NCBI GenBank assembly: GCA_040219025.1 | Contig: JAVJTE010000006.1 | Coordinates: 1 to 64,000 of the forward strand | Length of the DNA stretch: 64,000 nt | From: HT1-32 sp040219025 | GTDB taxonomy: Bacteria; Pseudomonadota; Alphaproteobacteria; Rhodospirillales; HT1-32 | Direction: 5' to 3' | In this document: positions 42,301 through 49,905 of the stretch, one piece after another | Numbering within the stretch: position 1 is the stretch's first letter | How the letters are laid out: each line of letters starts with the position of its first letter | Position numbers and translations under genes: made by a program | Notes under the pieces: model-generated | Database searches by the model: none | What the model was told of the DNA's origin: nothing | What the model saw: the letters and a program-made list of their open reading frames with translations, nothing else

Positions 42301-42788
42301 CAATGCGTGAAGAAGATCGCAAGACCGTCTCACGGATGGCCCACACACTGTCCGGCCTGGCCGGAACATTCGGCTGCAGCGAGCTTCAGAAAGAAGCCAA
42401 GGCCTACCAGATCGCCTGCGACAACCAGCCTGGCGACGCCTATCCTGATGCTGATCCGTTGATCAGGGCCTTCCGGCGTGACTTTGACAATCTGGTCACT
42501 GCACTGGGTGGTCACGACCAGGCCCCGGAGCCAGACGAGGCCGGTGATACCGGTGGCGTAATCGACAAGGCTGTTCTTGCAGACATCGTCCGCCGGCTGG
42601 ATGACGGCCTGGCAAAGAACAAGATGGCCTGCCGCAAGTTGCTGCCGGAACTGCAGACAGCACTGGCAGGGAATTCAGCCGAATCGTTTGAGCGCCTGTC
42701 ACATCTCGTCAGTAATCTGAAATTTTCTGAAGCACGCGACATCCTTTCCGGAATAGCCCGCAGCCATGACACAGGTCCCGAAGCATGA
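39399..42788 (+). CDS. Hybrid sensor histidine kinase with two receivers and HPt
   Basis: A 1129-residue inner-membrane phosphorelay protein. Order: TM helix (about 23-45), periplasmic helical sensor (46-195), TM helix (196-220), PAS domain (about 236-350, DNIDQGITLLDPDLRHVVMN), HisKA with His382 in FLANMSHEIRTPMNAIIG, HATPase (DPLRLGQIITNLLSNAVKFT, GLGLSICKRLVELM), receiver 1 (phosphoacceptor Asp in LMLLDWHMPGMDG), receiver 2 (LVLMDLQMPEMDG), then an HPt domain with His982 in RMAHTLSGLAGTFGC. A last helical segment follows. It begins at a TTG at 39399 with a weak ribosome site; the start is therefore uncertain. It overlaps the diguanylate cyclase gene by 4 bp (ATGA). Confidence 0.92.
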   Translation: MSDLNKSDRTLSAEQTKKPDRRIAYVIVIAVIFTGICSSFVYFLYNSVTDINHIWINQNEKSLQKIDALTQVYRHLGYGGFIHNFKNYVLREDPGYMEAAQSDLSLASKAIDDLRQTLLKPEDQAALGILSNTLEEYQQNLIEVSEQISSGATTSQLDQIAKVNDSAAISAMRMLVNDIVTESRNSQTITSAAIDRTLSVLLLGLFLLPAILIAAWGSVVLIRRLVATQIAFDKERTRLKLMVDNIDQGITLLDPDLRHVVMNEQFNEITGYPRDVVYVGTSIEAAFRYDAERGELGDGDAEANIAERMAQIREHEAREYTRVRPDGTVLDVRRKPIEGGGYVTTFTDVTHRVRSEEALAAAKSEAEAANAAKSQFLANMSHEIRTPMNAIIGLSHMALKGDIDARTKDYLSKVHSAARSLLGVINDILDFSKIEAGKLTVEDVPFLLDDVLQGVTTLVGDTATEKGLELVFWTEPDVPRSLVGDPLRLGQIITNLLSNAVKFTEKGEIIVRIRCTEHHETSARLTVSVSDTGIGLSEDQIGRLFTSFSQADGSTTRKFGGTGLGLSICKRLVELMDGDISVDSKDGAGSTFTFTVKLGVRDGHSHRSLHEVIDPKSLRVLVVDDNLTARTILGDTLESLGFSHVDLIGDGPGAIEKITEDVRAGKTYDLMLLDWHMPGMDGLETFRRVQSVCGTETMPATFLVTAHAREVIMRQAEKLKISAFLTKPLNTSILMDAIVNHFGGHDQSRLIRQGAEISESEITEQLGGLRVLLAEDNEINQQVAREIMEDVGIQVTIADNGRIAVEKVLAGPDLYDLVLMDLQMPEMDGYEATARILDMPGAKDLPVIAMTAHALVEEQEKCKAAGMVDHIAKPIDTYIFFQTLTRHAPASLRNRPRLVKSGDPAAGLALSLQSSPQPARVMTTLSGEVAGKLDEIRSRSGLKPDSFNKLASDFIASYQDFPEKLTTAMREEDRKTVSRMAHTLSGLAGTFGCSELQKEAKAYQIACDNQPGDAYPDADPLIRAFRRDFDNLVTALGGHDQAPEPDEAGDTGGVIDKAVLADIVRRLDDGLAKNKMACRKLLPELQTALAGNSAESFERLSHLVSNLKFSEARDILSGIARSHDTGPEA

Positions 42789-43708
42789 ACATAGCGGAAA
42801 CCGATCCGAAAATTCTGATCGTTGACGATGAACAGCTGAATATCGAAGTCCTCTGCGATGTGCTTGAGGAAGATGGCGAGATGCTGTTCGCCCTGAACGG
42901 AGAGACCGCGCTGCAGCTCGCTGAACAGGAAATGCCTGACATCATCCTGCTCGATGTGATGATGCCGGATATGGATGGCTATGAAGTCTGCCGGCGTCTC
43001 AAGGAAAATCCGGCCACCCGGCATATCCCCGTGATTTTCGTAACCGCGCTGTCACAGGTGTCAGATGAAACGAAGGGGCTGGAACTCGGGGCAACCGATT
43101 TCATTACAAAACCGGTCAGCCCGCCCGTCGTGCGCGCCCGTGTAAAGAACCATATCGAGCTGAAACGATACCGTGATTTCCTGACTGAAATCGCCTTTGT
43201 CGACGGGCTGACCCGGATTCCGAACCGGCGTCGATATGACGAATTTCTCGATACCGAATGGCGGCGTGCAATCCGGCGGGAAAGCCGACTGTCGATGGTG
43301 CTGATGGATATCGACCACTTCAAGCAGTTCAATGATACCTACGGGCATCTGGAAGGTGACCGATGCCTTCAGGAGGTCGCGTCCACGCTGGCAAAATCGG
43401 TGCACCGGCCTGCCGATCTTGCTGCCCGGTATGGTGGCGAGGAGTTTGCGTGCCTGCTGCCTGAAACAGATACTTCAGGGGCCATGCATCTGGCCGAGAA
43501 ACTGCGCGCTGCTGTCGAGCAGCTCAGACTGCCGCACAAAAGTTCGCTCACCGCAGAACATGTCACCATCAGCATCGGTGTCTCCTCCGTTGTGGCGACG
43601 CCGGAACGGTCGCCGGAGGAGCTTTTCAAACTGGCCGACAAGGCATTGTATGCGGCCAAAGAGAGCGGCAGGAATAAAGTCGTCTCGGCTGATCATCCCG
43701 ACGACTGA
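42785..43708 (+). CDS. Response regulator with diguanylate cyclase output (REC-GGDEF)
   Basis: A 307-residue cytosolic protein. The receiver (residues 9-125) has the acidic pocket VDDE, phosphoacceptor Asp57 in IILLDVMMPDMDG and the Lys in ITKPVSPP. The GGDEF domain (about 145-300) has an intact active site GGEEF and an upstream RxxD inhibitory site (RPADLAARYGGEEF), so it should make c-di-GMP and be feedback-controlled. It has one receiver, unlike PleD, which has two. It is translationally coupled to the hybrid kinase upstream, which is the likely phosphate donor. A GC-rich hairpin follows the gene. Confidence 0.94.
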   Translation: MNIAETDPKILIVDDEQLNIEVLCDVLEEDGEMLFALNGETALQLAEQEMPDIILLDVMMPDMDGYEVCRRLKENPATRHIPVIFVTALSQVSDETKGLELGATDFITKPVSPPVVRARVKNHIELKRYRDFLTEIAFVDGLTRIPNRRRYDEFLDTEWRRAIRRESRLSMVLMDIDHFKQFNDTYGHLEGDRCLQEVASTLAKSVHRPADLAARYGGEEFACLLPETDTSGAMHLAEKLRAAVEQLRLPHKSSLTAEHVTISIGVSSVVATPERSPEELFKLADKALYAAKESGRNKVVSADHPDD

Positions 43709-43715
43709 AGGCTGA

Positions 43716-43733
43716 GGCCGGTTCTTGCCGGCC
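43716..43733. terminator. Short GC-rich hairpin after the diguanylate cyclase gene
   Basis: GGCCGG (43716-43721) pairs with CCGGCC (43728-43733) around TTCTTG, 7 bp after the stop codon. There is no T-run, so it is only a possible terminator. Confidence 0.35.
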
Positions 43734-43875
43734 AATGACGAACCTCATCTGACAACATCCGGACTCTGTTCAGACCGTCCCTGACCCCGGGGCTGACTGA
43801 TATCTGCTGCTGTTGCCTTCGCCGGGACATCCGCAGCCCTTGTCATTTTTTCCAACAAACCCGTTGTGCATTCTG

Positions 43876-43889
43876 TAACGTATGCGTTA
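43876..43889. promoter_or_regulatory. TAACG-N4-CGTTA inverted repeat upstream of the TRAP genes
   Basis: TAACGTATGCGTTA lies 117 bp before the start of the TRAP binding-protein gene, in an AT-rich region that probably holds its promoter. It is a candidate operator. The rest of 43734-44005 shows no gene that I can support. Confidence 0.4.
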
Positions 43890-44005
43890 TTGTATTTTTT
43901 GTGGCGGGTTAATTTTGCATCCGCCATCCGGCAGGTGCCAAACAGCAAAAGCAATTCTTCGCCTGCCTTCACCAACTGAATTCAGCATCATTCCGGGAGG
44001 AAACC

Positions 44006-45016
44006 ATGCGATTTGAAACTTTGACCAAACTCTCACTGGCGGCTGGTATTGCCGCTGCCATCGGCCTGTCTTCGGGCATTGCGTCTGCCAAGACGTTGCG
44101 TTTCAGCCATACCGACAATCCGGGCGGATCCCGCCAGGCGGCTGCCGAACTGTTTGCCGAGAAGGTGGCTGAATATACCGAAGGCCGTCACACCGTCCGC
44201 ATCTACCCGTCCGGACAGCTGGCAAACGATCCGAAAGCCGTGGAACAGCTGCAACTCGGCGGCATCGATTTCACGGTCACGGCAACCGGCACCTACGCCA
44301 CGCATCTGAAGTCCCTCAACCTGACCGCCATGCCGTTTCTGGTCGACAGCTATGAACAGGGCTGGGCGCTGTATGACAGTTCCGACTGGCTGCAGGGCGA
44401 ATTCGCCAAGCTGCCTGAAAAGGGCTTTCGTATCCTCTCAACGTGGGAGGCCGGTTTCCGCAGCTTCACCACGAAAGAGCCGCTGAACTCTCCGGCAGAC
44501 GCGGTTGGCAAGAAGATGCGCGTCTATCCGAACGACATGATCCGCTGGACGATGGAAGCCATCGGCTTCAACCCGGTTGTACTGCCGGTAACCGAGGTCT
44601 ATCTCGCCATTCAGCAGGGAACCGTGATCGGTCAGGAGAATCCTGTCGATACCATCAAGTCACTGCGGTTCTATGAAGTCGCCAAGCACATCACCCTCAC
44701 CCGCCATGTCTACAGCCCGCTGCCGCTGGCCGTGGCCGAGAACACCTGGAAGGAATTCTCGGATGCCGATAAAGCAGCCGTGACAAAGGCTGCACAGGAA
44801 GCTGCCGCTTTCAGCCGCAAGCTGGTCCGTGATTCGGAAGCCAGCCAGCTCAAGGAAATGGAAGCAGCCGGTGCTGTCGTGGCGGTCCCGGTCATCGGTC
44901 CGTTCCGTGATGCCGTGGCGAAGGTCTATGCTGCTGCCCGTGATGTCTATGGCGCAGATGTCGACAAGATCCTGAAGGACGCCGAGGCGATCCGGAAGGC
45001 TCATCCGGCACAGTAA
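44006..45016 (+). CDS. TRAP transporter substrate-binding protein (DctP type)
   Basis: A periplasmic solute receptor, 336 residues, for a sodium-driven TRAP transporter. The signal peptide spans about residues 1-28 (LSLAAGIAAAIGLSSGIASA). The mature protein begins KTLRFSHTDNPGGSRQAA and contains the DctP signature GIDFTVTATGTYATHLKSLN and the ligand-binding Arg region (KKMRVYPNDMIRWTMEAIGF, NPVVLPVTEVYLAIQQGTV). A strong GGGAGGAAACC ribosome site precedes the ATG. Ligand is a carboxylate; given the neighbouring hydroxyproline-type enzyme it may be a hydroxyproline or proline derivative. Confidence 0.93.
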   Translation: MRFETLTKLSLAAGIAAAIGLSSGIASAKTLRFSHTDNPGGSRQAAAELFAEKVAEYTEGRHTVRIYPSGQLANDPKAVEQLQLGGIDFTVTATGTYATHLKSLNLTAMPFLVDSYEQGWALYDSSDWLQGEFAKLPEKGFRILSTWEAGFRSFTTKEPLNSPADAVGKKMRVYPNDMIRWTMEAIGFNPVVLPVTEVYLAIQQGTVIGQENPVDTIKSLRFYEVAKHITLTRHVYSPLPLAVAENTWKEFSDADKAAVTKAAQEAAAFSRKLVRDSEASQLKEMEAAGAVVAVPVIGPFRDAVAKVYAAARDVYGADVDKILKDAEAIRKAHPAQ

Positions 45017-45023
45017 GTCAGCG

Positions 45024-45065
45024 CGACGGGTTGTCCCTGCGGTGTTGTGCCGGGACAACCCGTCG
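45024..45065 (+). terminator. 14-bp intergenic hairpin after the TRAP binding-protein gene
   Basis: CGACGGGTTGTCCC (45024-45037) pairs perfectly with GGGACAACCCGTCG (45052-45065) around a 14-nt loop. It starts 7 bp past the stop codon and lies 40 bp before the DctQ gene. With no T-run it is more likely an mRNA stabiliser that keeps binding-protein mRNA levels high than a terminator. Confidence 0.6.
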
Positions 45066-45104
45066 TTGCCGGGGCAATTCAGGGCTGCCTGACGGGAGGC
45101 GTTC

Positions 45105-45650
45105 ATGGACTATCGACCACATTATCCTTATCCGCTCCGCCTGCTCAGCCGGCTGGTGGATTTTCTGCTGGTCGGCTTCGGTGCGGCCATTGTGACCATC
45201 GTCTTCGTCAACGCCGCCCTGCGCGGCTTCGGAGGCTTCGACCTTGCCTGGTCGCTGGAGCTTTCGGCTTTTCTGATGCTCTGGGTCACCTTCCTCGGAT
45301 GCGCTGCTGCGGCAGCGCGGGGTATTCACATGCGGGTGACGGAAATCATCGCCTTTGCCGCCCCGAAAGCGGCGCAGCGGATGATTGCCCTGCTGATCGA
45401 TATCGGCGTCATCGGGTTACTGATCACGCTGATCTGGCATGGCATCAATATCTCGGTCCACACCTGGGCCCAGCAGACGACCGTGCTCTACTGGCCTGTC
45501 GGGCTGCTCTATGCCTCGATGCCTGCCGGCATCACCCTGACATTGCTGTTCCTGATCTGGAATATCGTGGTTCAGATGCAGAATCTGAAACGGCCGATGG
45601 ATGACGGCAACGGTTCCGGCACGGCCGAAAGTCATGAGGGACTCGCATGA
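45105..45650 (+). CDS. TRAP transporter small permease (DctQ type)
   Basis: A 181-residue inner-membrane protein with four hydrophobic segments, the size and topology of DctQ. The family-typical WSLELSAFLMLWVTFLGCAA segment (E-L-S...W) and the following GIHMRVTEI are clear. It joins with the large permease subunit and accepts ligand from the periplasmic receptor. It overlaps the DctM gene by 4 bp. Confidence 0.9.
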   Translation: MDYRPHYPYPLRLLSRLVDFLLVGFGAAIVTIVFVNAALRGFGGFDLAWSLELSAFLMLWVTFLGCAAAAARGIHMRVTEIIAFAAPKAAQRMIALLIDIGVIGLLITLIWHGINISVHTWAQQTTVLYWPVGLLYASMPAGITLTLLFLIWNIVVQMQNLKRPMDDGNGSGTAESHEGLA

Positions 45651-46930
45651 TTCTCCTGTTTCTCTGCGCTGTTTTCCTCGGCGCGATTTTCATCGGCATT
45701 CCGCTGGTCTGGGCCATCCTGCTCTCTGCCATTCTGCCGATCTTCGTCTTTGATCTCGGCTATCCGCTGCAAGCTGTCCTGCTTAATTTCATCGGCGGTA
45801 TCGAGCAAAACCATTACATCGCCATACCTCTGTTCATCGTAACCGGCGAGCTGATGAGCCGGGGCGGTGTCGGCGAACGTATCATCGCCTTTGCCCGTGC
45901 CCTGCTGGGCTTCCTGCCCGGCGGACTTGGTGTCTGCGTCGTCGGCGCCAGCATGATTTTCGGCGGCATTTCCGGATCTGCCATCGCGGACAGCGCCGCA
46001 ATCGGCTCGGTCATGATCCCGAACATGGCAAAGCAGGGTTATACCCGGGCCTTCGCCGCCGGGCTGGTCGCCTCCGCCGGAACCATCGGCATCATCATTC
46101 CGCCGTCCATCCCCATGCTGGTATACGGTTTCGTTGGCAATGTATCGGTAGCCGAGCTGTTTCTAGCCGGCTTCATCCCCGGCGCCGTCTTCGGCCTGGC
46201 CCTGATGCTGGTCTGTTACTGGGTCGGGCGCAGCACCGGCTGTGATCCGGGGGGCAAGGCTGCATCAGGCGGAGAAATATGGCGGAGTTTCATCGGCTGT
46301 GCACCGGCGCTGTTCCTGCCGGTCATCATACTCGGCGGCATCTTCTCCGGCTATGTCACACCGACCGAAGCCGCTGCGCTAGCCGTGGTTTACGGGCTGA
46401 TCGTCACCATCATCGTCTATCGTGACTTCCATATCCGCGACCTGCCGAAGCTGCTGGTGGATTCCTTCATCACCAGCGCCGTTGTCATGGTGGTCATCGG
46501 TGCGACCACCGTTCTGGCCTGGCTGATCACGCTGGAACAGATGCCGACCCTGCTAGTCAGTTTTGTCCAGAACATGTCGGACAGCCCGTTCATGTTCCTG
46601 CTGCTGGTCAATATCGTGCTGCTGATTCTGGGTCTAGTTCTGGACCCGGTTCCGGCCATCCTGCTCACTGCACCGCTGTTCATCCCGACGGCAACCGCCT
46701 TCGGTGTTGATCCGGTGCATCTGGGCGTTGTGATGACCTGCAATCTGGCGCTGGGCCTGTTCACCCCGCCGGTGGGCGCGACACTTTATGTCGCCTCAAA
46801 TATTTCCGGTGTCGGGGTTCTGACAATCGCCCGTGCGATGGCACCGCTCTACCTTGTCAGCCTGATTACCCTGATGCTGGTGACCTATATCCCGTCAATC
46901 TCCATGTCCATGGTCTGGCTGTTCCGTTAA
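45647..46930 (+). CDS. TRAP transporter large permease (DctM type)
   Basis: A 427-residue membrane protein with about 12 hydrophobic segments, the usual size of DctM subunits that carry the sodium-coupled transport. Typical motifs are AIPLFIVTGELMSRGGVGER, GASMIFGGISGSAIADSAAI, IGIIIPPSIPMLVYG and PVGATLYVASNISGV. The start codon is the ATG in the ATGA overlap with the small permease. A strong hairpin lies between it and the racemase-family gene downstream, which starts 54 bp after it. Confidence 0.95.
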   Translation: MILLFLCAVFLGAIFIGIPLVWAILLSAILPIFVFDLGYPLQAVLLNFIGGIEQNHYIAIPLFIVTGELMSRGGVGERIIAFARALLGFLPGGLGVCVVGASMIFGGISGSAIADSAAIGSVMIPNMAKQGYTRAFAAGLVASAGTIGIIIPPSIPMLVYGFVGNVSVAELFLAGFIPGAVFGLALMLVCYWVGRSTGCDPGGKAASGGEIWRSFIGCAPALFLPVIILGGIFSGYVTPTEAAALAVVYGLIVTIIVYRDFHIRDLPKLLVDSFITSAVVMVVIGATTVLAWLITLEQMPTLLVSFVQNMSDSPFMFLLLVNIVLLILGLVLDPVPAILLTAPLFIPTATAFGVDPVHLGVVMTCNLALGLFTPPVGATLYVASNISGVGVLTIARAMAPLYLVSLITLMLVTYIPSISMSMVWLFR

Positions 46931-46932
46931 GC

Positions 46933-46968
46933 TTTCCGCCCTGCTGTCATTTTCCAGCAGGGCGGAAA
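46933..46968 (+). terminator. 14-bp hairpin between TRAP permease and racemase genes
   Basis: TTTCCGCCCTGCTG (46933-46946) pairs perfectly with CAGCAGGGCGGAAA (46955-46968) around an 8-nt loop. It begins 2 bp after the permease stop. On the plus strand there is no T-run after the stem, so termination would be partial. Confidence 0.55.
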
Positions 46969-46984
46969 CAACCGGAAGCACCAG

Positions 46985-48016
46985 ATGAGCATCACAGGCC
47001 CCGTCACGATCATCACCTGTCACGCTGAAGGCGAAGTCGGTGACGTTATCATCGGCGGCGTCGGGGCTCCACCCGGTGCAACCCTCTGGGAACAGCGGGC
47101 CTGGATCTCCCATGATCGCCAGCTCCGCGATTTTGTTCTGAACGAACCACGGGGCGGCGTCTTCCGGCATGTCAATCTGGTCGTCCCTGCCATTGATCCG
47201 CGTGCTGCCTTCGGATTCATCATCATGGAACCGGAACATACCCCGCCGATGTCCGGCTCCAACTCGATCTGTGTGGCGACTGTTCTGCTGGAAACCGGGA
47301 TGGTGCCCATGCAGGAACCGGAAACCCGCTTCGCACTGGAAGCGCCCGGCGGGCTGGTGGATGTCCGTGCACGCTGCCGTGACGGCAAGGCGCTGGCGAT
47401 CACCGTTCGTAACGTGCCCTCCTTCGCTGACCGGCTGGATGCCCGACTGGAAGTTGCCGGGCTGGGAACGCTGACGGTCGACACCGCCTATGGCGGCGAC
47501 AGCTTCGTGATTGTCGACGCCCCTGCCCTGGGCTTTCAGATCAGACCGGATGAAGCGCGGGATATTGCCGAAACCGGCGCACGCATTACCGCCGCCGCCA
47601 ACGAACAGCTTGGTTTCAGCCATCCCGAGAATGCCGACTGGTCGCAGATATCCTTCTGCCAGATGGCCATGCCGGTTGAGGAAAGGAATGGCATTCGGGA
47701 AGCCCGCAATGCCGTCGCCATTGACCCGGGAAAGCTCGACCGCTCACCCTGCGGCACCGGCTGTTCCGCAAGGATGGCCGTCATGCAGGCGAAAGGTCAG
47801 TTGCAGGAAGGAGAAGGATTTACCGGGCGGTCTATCATCGGCTCCCGCTTTGACTGCCGCCTTGAGGCGCTGACAACCGTCGCAGACCGTATGGCCATCA
47901 TTCCGTCGATCACGGGCCGCGCCTGGCGCACCGGACGCACGGCACTGCAACTCGACCCGACCGATCCCTGGCCCGGCGGCTACCGGCTGACCGACACATG
48001 GCCGAAGCCGCTGTAG
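46985..48016 (+). CDS. Proline racemase-family enzyme, Ser/Cys type (hydroxyproline)
   Basis: A cytosolic member of the proline racemase superfamily, 343 residues. The first catalytic position, Cys in proline racemase, is Ser90 (MSGSNSICVATVLLETGMVP); the second is Cys256 (DRSPCGTGCSARMAV). Ser/Cys members are reported as 4-hydroxyproline 2-epimerases or trans-3-hydroxy-L-proline dehydratases rather than proline racemases. Placement directly after a TRAP transporter supports uptake and breakdown of a hydroxyproline-type amino acid. The further pathway enzymes are not in the window. The ATG at 46985 fits the family start. Confidence 0.87.
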   Translation: MSITGPVTIITCHAEGEVGDVIIGGVGAPPGATLWEQRAWISHDRQLRDFVLNEPRGGVFRHVNLVVPAIDPRAAFGFIIMEPEHTPPMSGSNSICVATVLLETGMVPMQEPETRFALEAPGGLVDVRARCRDGKALAITVRNVPSFADRLDARLEVAGLGTLTVDTAYGGDSFVIVDAPALGFQIRPDEARDIAETGARITAAANEQLGFSHPENADWSQISFCQMAMPVEERNGIREARNAVAIDPGKLDRSPCGTGCSARMAVMQAKGQLQEGEGFTGRSIIGSRFDCRLEALTTVADRMAIIPSITGRAWRTGRTALQLDPTDPWPGGYRLTDTWPKPL

Positions 48017-48028
48017 CCTGGCCTCGCC

Positions 48029-48058
48029 ATACCCTCCTGAAACTGTCCGGGAGGATAT
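48029..48058. terminator. Imperfect hairpin between convergent racemase and pntB genes
   Basis: ATACCCTCC and GGGAGGATAT around a TGAAACTGTCC loop form an imperfect stem in the 65-bp gap between the two converging genes. No clear T-run is present. Confidence 0.3.
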
Positions 48059-48081
48059 GCAAGAGGGCCGGAACCTGAACC

Positions 48082-49473
48082 TCAGTCCATCGCCTTGACG
48101 ATTTCTTCGGTCATCTTCTTGGCATCGCCGAACAGCATCATCGTGTTATCGCGGAAGAACAGTTCATTATCGACGCCGGCATAGCCTGAAGCCATGGAGC
48201 GTTTGATAAACAGAACCGTTTTCGCCTTCTCCACATCGAGGATCGGCATGCCATAGATCGGACTGGCCTTGTCGGTCTTTGCCGCGGGGTTGGTGACGTC
48301 GTTCGCACCAATGACGAACGCGACATCAGCCGTGGCAAATTCCCGGTTGATCTCGTCCAGCTCGAAGACTTCATCATAAGGCACATTGGCCTCGGCCAGC
48401 AGCACGTTCATATGGCCGGGCATACGACCGGCGACCGGATGAATGGCGTAGGAAACCTCGACACCTTCCGCTTTCAGCACATCCGCCATTTCACGCAGGG
48501 CGTGCTGGGCCTGGGCAACCGCCATGCCGTAACCCGGCACAATGATGACCTTCGATGCGTTTGCCATGATGAAAGCCGCATCATCCGCAGAACCGGATTT
48601 GACCGAGCGGTCACCGGTTGCACCAGCGGCCGCCGCAGCGGTTTCACCGCCGAAGCCACCGAGGATCACATTGATGATCGAGCGGTTCATGCCCTTGCAC
48701 ATGATGTAGCTGAGGATCGCCCCGGACGAGCCAACCAGCGCCCCGGTGATGATCAGCAGCGGGTTGGCCAGCGTGAAGCCGATACCGCAGGCTGCCCAGC
48801 CGGAATAGCTGTTCAGCATGGAGACAACGACCGGCATATCCGCCCCGCCGATCGGCAGGATCAGCAGGAAGCCCAGAACAAAGGCCAGAATGGTCAGCGC
48901 CCAGAAAGCGGTATGACTTTCCGTGGCCGCAAACCAGATCAGGAACACGGCGAGCAGGATGCCCAGCGCCGCATTGATCATATGCTGGCCCTTGAAGACC
49001 AGCGGGTTACCGGACAGCACCCCCTGCAGCTTGCCGAAGGCAATGACAGAGCCGGAGAAGGTGATCGCACCGATGGCAGTGCCCAGCGACATTTCCACCA
49101 GACTGCCGGCAGAGATCGAGCCGACCTCACCAATGCCATAGGCGGACGGGCTGAACAGGGCTGCCGTCGCCACGAACACGGCGGCCAGACCAACCAGCGA
49201 ATGGAAGGCGGCAACCAGTTGCGGCAGGGCCGTCATCTCGATCTTCCTGGCGATCAGCGTTCCCGCAGACCCGCCGATCAGAATGGCCAGAATGATATAG
49301 CCGTAGGAAACAACATCCGGGTCCGCGATGGTGGTCAGAATGGCGACCACCATGCCGATGATACCCAGCATGTTACCACGGCGGGCCGTTTCCGGCGACG
49401 AAAGTCCCTTCAGCGCCAGGATGAAACAGACTGAAGCGAAGAGATAGAGTAAGGCGACGAGATTCTCGGACAT
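48082..49473 (-). CDS. pntB: NAD(P) transhydrogenase subunit beta
   Basis: The membrane and NADP-binding subunit of the proton-translocating transhydrogenase, which moves hydride from NADH to NADP+ using the proton gradient. The first ~260 residues contain about eight or nine hydrophobic segments; the last ~200 form the NADP-binding domain III with VIIVPGYGMAVAQAQHALRE, HPVAGRMPGHMNVLLAEANV and GANDVTNPAA. Length (463 aa) is as expected. It is the last gene of the pntAA-pntAB-pntB operon and lies 12 bp after pntAB. Confidence 0.97.
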   Translation of the reverse strand: MSENLVALLYLFASVCFILALKGLSSPETARRGNMLGIIGMVVAILTTIADPDVVSYGYIILAILIGGSAGTLIARKIEMTALPQLVAAFHSLVGLAAVFVATAALFSPSAYGIGEVGSISAGSLVEMSLGTAIGAITFSGSVIAFGKLQGVLSGNPLVFKGQHMINAALGILLAVFLIWFAATESHTAFWALTILAFVLGFLLILPIGGADMPVVVSMLNSYSGWAACGIGFTLANPLLIITGALVGSSGAILSYIMCKGMNRSIINVILGGFGGETAAAAAGATGDRSVKSGSADDAAFIMANASKVIIVPGYGMAVAQAQHALREMADVLKAEGVEVSYAIHPVAGRMPGHMNVLLAEANVPYDEVFELDEINREFATADVAFVIGANDVTNPAAKTDKASPIYGMPILDVEKAKTVLFIKRSMASGYAGVDNELFFRDNTMMLFGDAKKMTEEIVKAMD

Positions 49474-49485
49474 GTCTGCTGTTCC

Positions 49486-49905
49486 CTATTTCTTCTGCTT
49501 TTTCTTGAACATCGCGAGCATTCGCTGGGTCACGATGAACCCGCCGAAGATGTTCACACTGGCCAGCATCACAGCGACAAAGCCCATGACCTTGGAAATA
49601 CTCATCTCGGCCGGTCCTACCGCAATCAGCGCACCGACAATGATCACCGAAGAAATCGCGTTGGTGACACCCATCAGCGGCGAATGCAGCGCCGGTGTGA
49701 CGCTCCAGACCACGAAGAAGCCGACGAAGACTGCCAGAACGAAGACGGTGAACAGAAAGATGAACGGATCCGGCCCGGCGATATCCGCCACCGCGGGTGG
49801 CATTTTCGCCATCGCGTCCGTCCCGAGTTTTGCCGTTGCCGCGGCAAGGTCAGACAACTGCGCCTGCATCTGTTCGATACGGGCGAGGATTTCCTGCTTG
49901 TCCAT
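49486..49905 (-). CDS. pntAB: NAD(P) transhydrogenase subunit alpha 2
   Basis: The small membrane part of the alpha subunit, 139 residues, as a separate gene. It has a helical start (QEILARIEQMQAQLSDLAAA), then several hydrophobic segments (PFIFLFTVFVLAVFVGFFVV and so on), with TPALHSPLMGVTNAISSVII typical of domain II. Having alpha split into two genes is the Rhodospirillum rubrum type layout. Its ATG overlaps the pntAA stop codon by one base (TAATG), so the two are translationally coupled. Confidence 0.95.
   Translation of the reverse strand: MDKQEILARIEQMQAQLSDLAAATAKLGTDAMAKMPPAVADIAGPDPFIFLFTVFVLAVFVGFFVVWSVTPALHSPLMGVTNAISSVIIVGALIAVGPAEMSISKVMGFVAVMLASVNIFGGFIVTQRMLAMFKKKQKK

Noticed and set aside
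43745..43975. A 76-codon frame on the minus strand in the gap before the TRAP genes
   Set aside because: No ribosome site and no family similarity, and it runs across the AT-rich promoter region of the TRAP operon.
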